From Geoalkalibacter ferrihydriticus DSM 17813 (GTDB taxonomy: Bacteria; Desulfobacterota; Desulfuromonadia; Desulfuromonadales; Geoalkalibacteraceae), in NCBI RefSeq assembly GCF_000820505.1, contig NZ_JWJD01000003.1, positions 402,411 through 466,410 on the forward strand: a DNA stretch of 64,000 bases, read 5' to 3'. Below, one piece after another: positions 37,158 to 46,100 of the stretch; position 1 is the first letter of the stretch, and every line of letters starts with the position of its first letter. The position numbers and the translations under genes were made by a program. Under the pieces are notes generated by a model that saw only the letters and a list, made by a program, of their open reading frames with translations, searched no databases and was not told the DNA's origin.

Positions 37158-38150
37158 ATGGGAAAACCGGCAAAAAAATACAGCCAGGCGGCGCGCCTGC
37201 ATGATGTGATTCGCATCCTTGAAGCGCGCTACGGTGCTAGCGTTGACGAGTTGGCCGAAGAGTGTCAGGTCAATCGCCGAACCATCTACCGCGACCTGCG
37301 CGCCATCGTCGATGCCGGATATCCCCTGGTGCGCGATGAAACGGATGAAGGGCCTCTTTATCGGTTCTTGACGGGTTTCAAGAACGTGCCACCCATAACC
37401 TTCTCCCTTGAGGAGTTGCTGACCCTCTACTTGTGTCGTGAACAACTCGGGTTTTTGCAGGGCACGCCTTTTCAGGACGATCTCGAGGCCATTTTCGGAA
37501 GAATTCGCTCATCCTTGCCGCCGCGCAGCGTCGCGCATCTTGAACGCATTGCCTCAGCGGCTGCTCCCCGTTTTCAGGGGGTGCGCAACTACCAGGACAA
37601 AAAAGCGATCCTCGCGGCTCTGCGCCGCGCTCTGCTGTACCAGTACCGCTGCCGCATCCGCTATGCCCCGCCGCGCCGTGCTGCCGAAACTTATGAGTTT
37701 GATCCTTATTTGCTGCTCTTTTATCAGAACTCCCTCTACCTGGGCGGCTATGCGCACAAGCGCAAAAGCCTGAGACTGTTTCTCATCGACCGGGTGCAGC
37801 AGGTTGAGGTCCAGGATGAGCGATTCGAGGTTCCCGAGAACTTTCGCGCCGAAGACCTGACGGGTCAGGCGTTCGGTTTGATCGATGATGCGCCTCTGGA
37901 ACTCGATCTGCGCTTTGGGCCCGCCGTGGCTCATCTTATTCGCGAGCGCACCTGGCATCCCGAGCAGATTCTCGATGAACTCGGCGACGGAGGGCTGCGT
38001 CTGCGCTTTACCGCAGCCGGCCGCGCCGAGATTCTTGCCTGGCTCTATTCCTTTATCCCGCATGTCGAGGTTCTTGGCCCCGCGCCCCTGCGGGATGATT
38101 TTCTTGAGGGGCTGCGGCAGGCTCTGAAAATGGATATTCCAGGGGATTGA
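37158..38150 (+). CDS. HTH-WYL transcriptional regulator
   Basis: A 330-residue DNA-binding protein. The N-terminal HTH (IRILEARYGASVDELAEECQ and VNRRTIYRDLRAI, residues 17-50) is of the DeoR/HTH_11 type. The central WYL domain appears at about 150-225 (LYLGGYAHKRKSLRLFLIDRV), and a WCX-like C-terminal part completes it. WYL regulators often respond to nucleic-acid ligands or DNA damage and control defence loci, but no defence genes are adjacent. The leader contains AAAGGGCAGCCTTC, similar to the sequence before the M42 peptidase gene. Confidence 0.87.
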   Translation: MGKPAKKYSQAARLHDVIRILEARYGASVDELAEECQVNRRTIYRDLRAIVDAGYPLVRDETDEGPLYRFLTGFKNVPPITFSLEELLTLYLCREQLGFLQGTPFQDDLEAIFGRIRSSLPPRSVAHLERIASAAAPRFQGVRNYQDKKAILAALRRALLYQYRCRIRYAPPRRAAETYEFDPYLLLFYQNSLYLGGYAHKRKSLRLFLIDRVQQVEVQDERFEVPENFRAEDLTGQAFGLIDDAPLELDLRFGPAVAHLIRERTWHPEQILDELGDGGLRLRFTAAGRAEILAWLYSFIPHVEVLGPAPLRDDFLEGLRQALKMDIPGD

Positions 38151-38219
38151 CATATTGTGTCGCATGGATGGTCTAGTCTTGGGATATCAGCAATTGACCC
38201 CGGGACAAGGAGACGACCC

Positions 38220-38651
38220 ATGCTACCCATCCGCGTCAACAGCAACAACACCCACAGCGTTTATCTCGACATCCATCATGTTGCGCTTCCAGACAGGGGC
38301 GGCTCGGATTATCTGGTGATTTCCGCTATCCTCGGCGACGGCTGGTACGAGGGCGAGGTCGCCGTGGAAATCGGTTCTCGGGTCTGTGTGACCTTTGCTG
38401 ATCAATACCTTGATGAACAGCGCATTGCGCCGTTTTTTGAGCGCATCGAACGCGCCGAACTCGAACAGGCAATTCTTGCCGCCGTGAGCGCGCTCATGTT
38501 CTCGGTTGGCAAGCCGGGCGCGCGGCAAAAGGTTCTGGCCTACCGCCACGATGATCGCATTCTTCACTTTTCCGGAAAAACCCGCCGTCGTACAGCGCCA
38601 ACAAAAAGAACCGCAACTTGCCGGTCCGGGGCTCAGGCCGCCACCGCCTGA
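38220..38651 (+). CDS. Protein of unknown function
   Basis: A 143-residue cytoplasmic protein that I do not recognise. It starts at ATG 38220, where AAGGAG lies eight bases upstream; the frame is open further upstream without such a site. The first 120 residues appear as an alpha/beta domain (HSVYLDIHHVALPDRGG, then VAVEIGSRVCVTFADQY), and the last 25 are Thr/Arg/Ala-rich and probably disordered. No signal peptide or membrane segment is present. It has its own spacing from the WYL gene (69 bases). Confidence 0.65.
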   Translation: MLPIRVNSNNTHSVYLDIHHVALPDRGGSDYLVISAILGDGWYEGEVAVEIGSRVCVTFADQYLDEQRIAPFFERIERAELEQAILAAVSALMFSVGKPGARQKVLAYRHDDRILHFSGKTRRRTAPTKRTATCRSGAQAATA

Positions 38652-38848
38652 GGGCTGAGGGCGGCTTTAAACACTTTCGAGTGCAACTTTTTCACGAAAT
38701 TCTTCTTGCCCTGCACCAAGTTAAGTGTTGAGGTGTTCTGGCAGGCAGCACGTGGTGCATTTGCAATTTGAATCCACCTCCCACCGTTGACGCACAGTTC
38801 ACAGCGGGTACATTTGTTCTGGTCGATATTGAAATCAAGAAGCATCAT
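38633..38848 (-). pseudogene. Possible ferredoxin or nitroreductase N-terminal remnant
   Basis: The minus-strand frame begins MMLLDFNIDQNKCTRCELCV, which is the usual opening of a 4Fe-4S ferredoxin or of the ferredoxin domain fused to nitroreductases (CxxCxxC). The fourth Cys of the cluster (CxxxCP) and the rest of the fold are missing, and the frame continues into unrelated basic sequence. No ribosome site is visible. I read it as a decayed gene fragment; chance resemblance over so short a stretch cannot be excluded. Confidence 0.35.
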
Positions 38849-38895
38849 GCGGCACTTGGTGATTGCAACCGCTGGCGGGAAATGAGGGACAAGAG

Positions 38896-40212
38896 ATGCG
38901 ATTATCAGCAAAAATCAGCTTGTTTGGGACACTCGTGGCGGTGCTTTTGCTTCTGGCCGGACAGGTCGGGGCGAAAGAAGTCCGCAATTACGATTATCCC
39001 TTTGAGAACCCCCTGGAGGCGACCGTTGTCGGCACGCCTGACGAGTACCAACCGGAACTCCCCGAGGAAATCCCCAAAGAGATTTTCAGTATAAAGACAT
39101 TCGTCCGGCGACAGGTACCGAAAATTTTCTGGTACCAGAAGGGTATGGATTTCTCCCTCGTAGCTCAACCCCGAAAAGCGCCGCTGATATTTCTCATCGC
39201 CGGCACCGGGTCGGATTACGACTCAGAGAAAATGGTGATTCTGCAGCGCGCCTTCTACCAGGCGGGGTTTCATGTCCTCTCCCTTTCCTCGCCCACGCAT
39301 ATGAATTTTATCATCTCCTCGTCCGAAAGCATGGTTCCGGGCGATCTGCGCGATGATTCCCGCGATCTCTACCGCGCCATGGCGCTGGCCTGGCAGAAGG
39401 TACGGAGCAGGGTCGAAGTCAGTGCCTTTCACCTGGCCGGCTACAGCCTCGGCGGCGCTCAGGCACCTTTCGTCTCTCAAATCGATGATGAACGGCAGCT
39501 GTTTAATTTCGAAAAAGTGCTGATGATCAACCCGCCGGTTGACCTGTATGAATCAGTCAAACGCCTCGACCGCCTGCTGGAGGAGAATATCCCCGGAGGC
39601 CCGGAGAATTTCAACATCTGGTTTCGCGACGTCATGAACAAACTGGTTGAAATCAACCGAGAACTGGATCTGTTCAAGCTCAGTGGAGACGCCCTGTATA
39701 GCGCTTACAAGCGCTACCCGGTGACGGACGATTTTCTCGCCGCGTTGATCGGCATCTCCTTCCGCGTCTCGGCCGCCAATATGGTGTTTACCTCCGATGT
39801 GCTGCGTGGCGGCGGCTACATGATCCCGCCAGGGGTTGAACTGAGTCCCTATCAGCCCCTCGAAGATTATTTCATTGTGGCTCACCACACGCCGTTTGCC
39901 GACTATTTTAGTGAATTCATGCTTGCCTATTACCAGGACCGGTATGCGGGGCTTACGGGCGAGGAACTGCAAAGAAGGCAGACCCTGCAGAGCATTGCTA
40001 ATTATCTGCAGCAAAATTCCCGCCTGGGCCTGATGCACAATCGCGACGACATCATCATCTCGTCCGAAGAACTTGACTGGCTGGAAAATACAATGGGCGA
40101 AAGGGCACGAATCTATCCCTATGGTGGCCACTGCGGTAACATGGCCCATTATGATAACCTGGCTGCGATGGTGGCCTTTTTCACCGGGCAGGAGCAGTGG
40201 AATGAGAACTGA
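38896..40212 (+). CDS. Exported alpha/beta hydrolase
   Basis: A 438-residue envelope protein with an N-terminal signal sequence (KISLFGTLVAVLLLLAGQVGA). The serine-hydrolase nucleophile is Ser184 in the elbow GYSLGG; a late His in GGHCGN is a probable catalytic base. ATG 38896 has GAGGG upstream and gives a clean signal peptide; the frame is open 11 codons further up. The next gene, mlaA, overlaps it by 11 bases, so the pair is translationally coupled. A lipid or lipid-linked substrate at the outer membrane is inferred from that link. Confidence 0.8.
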   Translation: MRLSAKISLFGTLVAVLLLLAGQVGAKEVRNYDYPFENPLEATVVGTPDEYQPELPEEIPKEIFSIKTFVRRQVPKIFWYQKGMDFSLVAQPRKAPLIFLIAGTGSDYDSEKMVILQRAFYQAGFHVLSLSSPTHMNFIISSSESMVPGDLRDDSRDLYRAMALAWQKVRSRVEVSAFHLAGYSLGGAQAPFVSQIDDERQLFNFEKVLMINPPVDLYESVKRLDRLLEENIPGGPENFNIWFRDVMNKLVEINRELDLFKLSGDALYSAYKRYPVTDDFLAALIGISFRVSAANMVFTSDVLRGGGYMIPPGVELSPYQPLEDYFIVAHHTPFADYFSEFMLAYYQDRYAGLTGEELQRRQTLQSIANYLQQNSRLGLMHNRDDIIISSEELDWLENTMGERARIYPYGGHCGNMAHYDNLAAMVAFFTGQEQWNEN

Positions 40213-40954
40213 GCGCCGCCTTGGGCTGACCTTCATTGCGGCGGTTATTTTTATGTGTGCGGGCTGCGGCCCCCTGGTGCCCTCCGCGCCCGAGCCGATG
40301 CGCCCGGTCGCACAATTCGTTGCGCCGGAAAAAGAGTATGCCATCAAGGTGTTCGACCCCCTGGAGCGGGTCAATCGCCTGGTCTATCAGTTCAACTACT
40401 ATTTCGATGTCTATCTTTTTCTGCCAGCCGTCGACGGCTACCGCCGGGTCATGCCCGATTACGCCGAGGACCGCGTCAGTAATTTTTTCGACAACGTTCT
40501 CGAAATAAACAACCTCGCCAACTGCATCCTGCAACTCAAACCGAAAGCCACAGGCATTACCGCTGCGCGTTTGGTGGTCAATTCAACGGTGGGGGTGTTG
40601 GGGTTGTGGGACCCTGCCACCGGCTGGGGGCTGCCGCGCCAGGAGGAGGATCTGGGGCAGACTCTAGGGTACTACGGTATCGGCAACGGCCCCTACCTGG
40701 TTCTGCCGGTGCTCGGCCCCTCCAACCTGCGCGATGCCATCGGCAAAGCGGGCGATATCTGGATTTTCAACGAGATCGACCCCTTCAATTTTGAGAACAA
40801 CTCGTTCCTGCTGCCCCTGACCTATGGCACCCTCAATGCCATCGACACCCGCAAACGCACGCCGTTCAGGTATTACAGATCCGGGTCACCCTTTGAATAT
40901 GAATGGATCAGGCTGCTCTATACCGAGAAGAGGTTTCTGCAGATCATGCAATGA
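40202..40954 (+). CDS. mlaA: MlaA/VacJ-family outer-membrane lipoprotein
   Basis: A 250-residue lipoprotein that removes misplaced phospholipid from the outer leaflet of the outer membrane. The lipidation Cys22 ends the sequence FMCAGC after a short hydrophobic segment. Family motifs follow: DPLERVNRLVYQFNYYFD, NFFDNVLEINNLAN, LVVNSTVGVLGLWDPA and DLGQTLGYYGIGNGPYLVLP. The start overlaps the hydrolase gene by 11 bases. The remaining Mla components (mlaB-F) are not in the window. Confidence 0.9.
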   Translation: MRTERRLGLTFIAAVIFMCAGCGPLVPSAPEPMRPVAQFVAPEKEYAIKVFDPLERVNRLVYQFNYYFDVYLFLPAVDGYRRVMPDYAEDRVSNFFDNVLEINNLANCILQLKPKATGITAARLVVNSTVGVLGLWDPATGWGLPRQEEDLGQTLGYYGIGNGPYLVLPVLGPSNLRDAIGKAGDIWIFNEIDPFNFENNSFLLPLTYGTLNAIDTRKRTPFRYYRSGSPFEYEWIRLLYTEKRFLQIMQ

Positions 40955-41230
40955 AAGCAAAAAAACCGTCCGCCAGGGGAGGCGTCAATGCTTTGAGGGA
41001 GGGGCTGATGCCGACTGCAACACCGCTGGCGACTTTCAAGCGCCGGTAGCTGACCGGCTATGCTGTGTCGTTCAATTGCCGCCCCAACCGCAGCGGACAC
41101 CTGGTTCAAAACCGCTATAATTTTTCCACTTTCGGCTATACTCGTACAAGTCTTTTCAAAATAATGGTCAGCGCAGTGACTCGCAGTGGCCATATCGAGC
41201 CGAGGTCTGCAAAACAAGCGGGGAGGCGTT

Positions 41231-41989
41231 ATGGAATCGAGGGAAATCTCTTTTGTTTCACTCATTGGGTTGGCGTCCTTTCTTGAGCAGCAAACCGATC
41301 TGGAGGACAGCCTCAACGAGTTGGCGGCCATGGCCGCCAATCTGCTGATGTCGGAAAACTGCTCGATTATGCTGTTTCGGGAAATGGATCGCGGCAATCC
41401 GCGTATGAAGATTTTTGCCAGCCACGGCTATCTGCCGCAGGCGGCTCATAGCGAGTCGGCGCGTCATAAGGAAGGCATCGCCGGGCATGTGGCCGCAACG
41501 GGCGAGGCGTTGTTGGTTGAGGATATAGAGCAATCTGCCTTTGCTTCCAAGGCTCGCTGGCCGCAAAAAACCTGCAAGGGCTTTTTGTCCGCGCCGATTT
41601 TTATCGGAGGCAAGGTGCTGGGCGTCATCAATATCAATACGCCTGTCGATGGGCGAAGCTACACGGAAAAAGACCTCTACACCCTGACCTGCATCGCTTT
41701 GGTGGTGGGCAAATCCATACAGGTCGTGCAGTTGCAGAACATTCTCAAATCGCGCTTTGCCCAGCATGCCTTGTTGCAGGAGGCGCGATCAACGGTGCCG
41801 CCATCGCTGGAAAACATCGTGCAGAGCCCTGAACGCCTGGCGCGCATCGTGGGAAAAAGTTTTTACCGCGAATTGAGCCAGGCGGGTTTCAACGACGAAG
41901 CCGTCATTCGGGTCGCGACGGAGATCATCTCGTTGCTTGGTCTTAAACTGAAAAGGCATCGCAAGCGCCTGTCAAAAGAAACGCAGTGA
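41231..41989 (+). CDS. GAF-domain protein
   Basis: A 252-residue cytoplasmic protein. A GAF domain occupies about residues 10-165 (FLEQQTDLEDSLNELAAMAANLL, then GIAGHVAATGEALLVEDI and APIFIGGKVLGVININTP). The C-terminal 80 residues are helical and basic, without a recognisable output domain. GGGGAGG precedes ATG 41231; the frame is open 15 codons upstream without a ribosome site. It probably works as a small-molecule or redox sensor that acts by protein contact. The 276 bases before it contain one short hairpin (41042-41058) and no gene. Confidence 0.8.
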   Translation: MESREISFVSLIGLASFLEQQTDLEDSLNELAAMAANLLMSENCSIMLFREMDRGNPRMKIFASHGYLPQAAHSESARHKEGIAGHVAATGEALLVEDIEQSAFASKARWPQKTCKGFLSAPIFIGGKVLGVININTPVDGRSYTEKDLYTLTCIALVVGKSIQVVQLQNILKSRFAQHALLQEARSTVPPSLENIVQSPERLARIVGKSFYRELSQAGFNDEAVIRVATEIISLLGLKLKRHRKRLSKETQ

Positions 41990-42061
41990 CTCGCCGGCCA
42001 GGGCTTAGCTGCGGGTTGTGCGGGGTCGGACCTGCCCAAATATTTGAAACCACGGAGAAAA

Positions 42062-42100
42062 GCATCGATTTGATGCCATGTTCAGGGTCTTAAACGACCC
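42062..42100. repeat. Twin hairpins upstream of REP-associated transposase
   Basis: Two consecutive hairpins: GCATC-GATTT-GATGC at 42062-42076 and GGGTC-TTAAAC-GACCC at 42085-42100. Paired short palindromes next to a RAYT gene are the usual form of REP/BIME elements that such proteins bind. Confidence 0.5.
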
Positions 42101-42140
42101 ATTTTGCCTATGAAATGAAGTGTTTAGGTGGAGGGGGAAA

Positions 42141-42887
42141 ATGCCGCGCGCTTGTCGCTACTTTTTGCCAGGGCACGTCTGGCACATCACGCATCGCTGT
42201 CACAAAAAAGAATTCCTGCTCAAATTTGCTCGAGATTGCATGAACTGGGTCGGATGGCTTTTTGAGGCTAAAAAACGCTATGGGCTCTGCATTCTCAACT
42301 ATGTGGTCACTTCCAATCATGTTCATTGACTGATTCAGGATGACGGACGGGGAGAAATTGCCAAAAGCATGCAGCTGGTTGCCTGGCGGGTCGCCCAGGA
42401 ATTCAATCAGAGAAAGTCCCGAAAGGGTGCCTTTTGGGAGGACCGTTATCATGCCACTGCGGTTTCCACCGATCATCACCTTGCCCGCTGCCTGACTTAC
42501 ATCGACCTGAACATGGTCCGCGCTGGCGTCGTAAAAGATCCAGCCCTCTGGCCCGAGAGTGGTTATGCTGAAATAATAAACGGCCGGCAGCGGTACCAGC
42601 TGGTGGACCATCGCACCCTGGCTGCACTGCTTGATCTGTCAACGCTGGGAGATCTCCGGCTAGCGCGGCAGGACTGGATCAAGGATGCTATCGAACAGGG
42701 GATGATGAGCCGTGACAGTTGCTGGTCCGAGGGTTTGGCAGTGGGCAGTGCTGAGTTTGTTCCGAAGATAAAAGACAATCTGGGGATCAAGGGCCGATAC
42801 CGGGAAGTGCGAAATACCGGCCGGGAGTCTATTTTGCGGGAAAACGAGCTTAGATGGGGCATTTTACCATCAAAAAGCGCTCTCTAA
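42141..42887 (+). pseudogene. REP-associated tyrosine transposase (RAYT), nonsense-interrupted
   Basis: An IS200/Y1-like transposase of the RAYT class. It begins MPRACRYFLPGHVWHITHRC, carries the HUH motif in SNHVH, and later the tyrosine region CLTYIDLNMVRAGVV. Directly after NHVH a TGA (42327-42329) replaces what should be a Trp or Leu codon; the frame then continues intact as LIQDDGRGEIAKSMQL to the stop at 42885. GGAGGGGG precedes ATG 42141. One in-frame nonsense codon and no frameshift indicate recent inactivation, or read-through; selenocysteine is unlikely at this site. Confidence 0.85.
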
Positions 42888-43044
42888 GGCTTCTGAGGCG
42901 GTTATTTTTATCCGAAAACGGTGAAGTAACGCGATGTTGCGCAGGGCCGACCCGGTTTACATGAACGTGCCGCCGCAAGGCGACAGGATAAGATTCCGAT
43001 TATAAAGGGAAAATTGAAAAGAAGGAGGGCGTGGCGCGGGAAAA

Positions 43045-43088
43045 GTCGTCAGCGGAATCCGTCAAACTTGGCATAGCCGTCACATATG
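43045..43088. repeat. Dispersed repeat, copy 1
   Basis: The core GTCAGCGG-nnn-CCGTCA-nnn-TTGGCATA-n-CCGT recurs at 53180-53223 in the same orientation; 34 of 45 aligned bases are identical without gaps, and a GC-rich stretch precedes both. Each copy lies just beyond the 3' end of a minus-strand gene, and together the copies bracket the glucan synthase and permease genes. The rest of 42888-43127 has no gene. Confidence 0.65.
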
Positions 43089-43127
43089 GTGGGAGACGGA
43101 CAAAGCGAATTTTTTGGTTCTATGTCC

Positions 43128-46100
43128 TTAGCCCAAGGCCACCTCAATTTGATGGTCTCGGCGGTCATCTACCAACGGAATCGTCTCCCCTTCGATGACG
43201 ACCCCGTCCAGGATGATGCGCTGCCCCGGCGTCGTCGCTTCAACAACGTTTCTGATGGTGAGATGGTACATCGTCTCGCGATAGCGATAGCGGACTTTGT
43301 ACGCCGGCCAATGGACCGGGATACAGGGGGCAATACGCAGTTGGTCCACCTCCAGGTGCAAGCCGAGCAGGGTTTCGACGGTCAGTTGGTACATCCAGCC
43401 CGCCGCCCCGGTGTACCAGGTCCAGCCGCCCCGACCGGTGTGGGGGGGGACCGCGTAAATGTCGGCGCACATGACGTACGGCTCGACCTTATAGCGCGCA
43501 ATTTCCTGCGGCTCGTGGCCGTGGTTGACGGGGTTGAGCATGGCATACAATTCCCAGGCGCGTTCTCGCTCACCCAGCAGGGCAAACGCCATCGTCGCCC
43601 AGATCGCGGCATGCGTGTATTGCCCGCCGTTTTCGCGCACGCCGGGTACATAGCCCTTGATGTAGCCCGGTTCAAGCTCGGACTGATCAAAGGGCGGCGT
43701 GAGCAGTTGAATGAGCTGCGCATCCCGACGCACCAACCGCTTGTCAAGCGCATCCATCGCCTGACGGGCGCGGCCGGGGTCTCCGCCCTGGGAAATGACC
43801 GCCCAGCTCTGGCTGATGGAATCGATCCGGCATTCGTCGTTGACGGAGGAGCCCAGGGGAGTGCCGTCATCGAACCAGGCACGCCGATACCAGGCACCAT
43901 CCCAGGCATGCGCCTCGATGTTGCCGCGCAGCCGCTCTGCCTGCTCGCAGCACAGGTCGGCAAAAGCGATGTCATTGCGGCCCCGCGCCAGATCGGCAAA
44001 CAGGCGCAGATTTTCGTACAGGAACCACGCCAGCCACACGCTTTCGCCCTTGCCCTCGTGGCCGACCATATTCATGCCGTCATTCCAGTCGCCGCAGCCC
44101 ATCAGCGGTAATTGATGCTCGCCAAAGCGTAGGCCGTGGTTGATGGAACGCACGCAATGTTCGTAGAGGCTGGCCGTTTCACTCGACCGTTGCGGCTGAT
44201 CATAGTAGGCCTCTTCTTCGGGGTTGAGCAGACGCCCTTCAAGAAACGGAACCACTTCGTCGAGGATGCCGGTATCGCCGGTCGTCTTCACATAACGACA
44301 GGTGGCATAGGGCAGCCACAGATAGTCATCGGAGAAATGGGTGCGCACCCCTTGTCCGCCCGGTGGGTGCCACCAGTGCTGCACGTCGCCTTGGGGGAAT
44401 TGCCGCGAGGCGCAGCGGAGCAACTGCTCACGGGCCAGCCAGGGTGTGGTATGGAGCAGTGCCATGGTGTCCTGCAGCTGATCGCGAAATCCGTAAGCGC
44501 CGCCGGATTGGTAATAGCCGCTGCGTGCCCAGAGCCGGCAGGAAATGGTCTGGTATACCAGCCAGCCGTTGGCGAGCACATCCAACGCGGGGTCGGGGGT
44601 CTCGACCTGCACCGCGCCCAGGGTGCGGCTCCAGTGTTCCCATACCGCCTCCAGGGCCTGCCAGGCGCCGGCTGTGCCGCCGAACTGCTGAATCAGATGC
44701 CGTGCCTGGTCGGCATTTTCGGCGGCGCCAAAGATGAACACGATCTCGCGCTCTTGCCCTTCGGCCAGCTCAATCCGAGTTTGCACTGCGGCGCAAGGAT
44801 CGAGCCCCGCGCCGGTTCGGTTCGACAAACGCTTACGCCCCATCGCCGCCGGGTTGGATAGCGACCCGTTGCGGCCGATCAATTCGCTGCGGCTGCCGCT
44901 CACGCTGCGCTCCGGCTCACTGACCTGCGCAAAAACGACCCGATTGCCACATTCGCGGCCATAGGCGTTGCGAGCCAACAGCGCCCCGCTATGCGGATCT
45001 GTTTCGGTCACGATGTGCATCAGATTGGCGTGTCGCCATTCACCGAGTACCAGCTCCCAATAGCCGGTCAGCGACAAGCTTCGCGGGCGCCGCGATTGGT
45101 TGCGCAGTTTGACCACAAGGAACTTCACCGGCGCATCCATGGCGACGTAGGTGCACAGCTCCGAAACGATGCCGGCCTCGAAGTGTTCGAATATGCTGTA
45201 GCCAAAGCCGTGTCTGCAGACATAGCCGTTTCGCCCAGGGGCGGGGAGCGGCGTCGGCGACCAGAAGGCACCCGTCTCCTCGTCGCGAATATAGAGGGCC
45301 TCGCCGCTGCTGTCGCTCAGGGGGTCGTTGTGCCAGGTACTCAGCCGGAACTCGTGGGCATTGTCCACCCAGGTGTAGGCGCTGCCGCTCTCGCTGACCA
45401 CGGTGCCGATATGCGGACTGGCGATGACATTGGCCCAAGGCGCCGGGGTGTTCTGACCGGGTTCGAGGGTGACGACGTATTCGCGTCCATCGGGGGTGAA
45501 CCCCCCGAGACCGTTACAGAAAATGCGCTCGCGGGGCAACAGGGGCTGGACCGGCTCTGCCGCTGGTTGCTGTACGGGCTCCAGACCGTCCGACACCCGC
45601 TCCGGCGAGACCCGGCGTTCCACCTGCTCGACCAGGGTTGCGACGGAGTCTTTGTAGACCACCCGGGCGACCGTCTGCAGCAACACCCGCTCGTCCTCGG
45701 AGAGTTCCTCGGCACGCCGCACGAAGACCCCGCCCGGTTGGTTCAGCATCTGCGCTTCAGGGCCCGTGTTGATCAATCCCATAATCTGGTCTTGCAACTC
45801 CGCCCGGTAGCCCGAAAAATCCTCATTGACGATCACCAGGTCGGCAGCCAGCCCCTTCATTCGCCAATAGGCGTGGGCATGCAGCACCTGTTTGACCAGC
45901 TCGATCCGGTTCAGATCGCCGATAGTGAGCAGGACGATCGGCAGGTCACCGGAAATGGCAAAACGCCAGAGTCCTGACTGGCCCAGTTGATTGCGGGCAA
46001 TCACGTCCGGCGCGGCGCGTCGCAAGGCATTGCTGAAGACAACCGAGGTCGCCAAGCGGCCATAGCGCTGGGCCTCGGCCTCGGTGATCCCCAGGTGACG

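Noticed and set aside
42327-42329. In-frame TGA in the transposase gene as selenocysteine
   Set aside because: The position follows the HUH motif, where family members have an ordinary hydrophobic residue, and transposases are not selenoproteins; I see no obvious SECIS-like hairpin.
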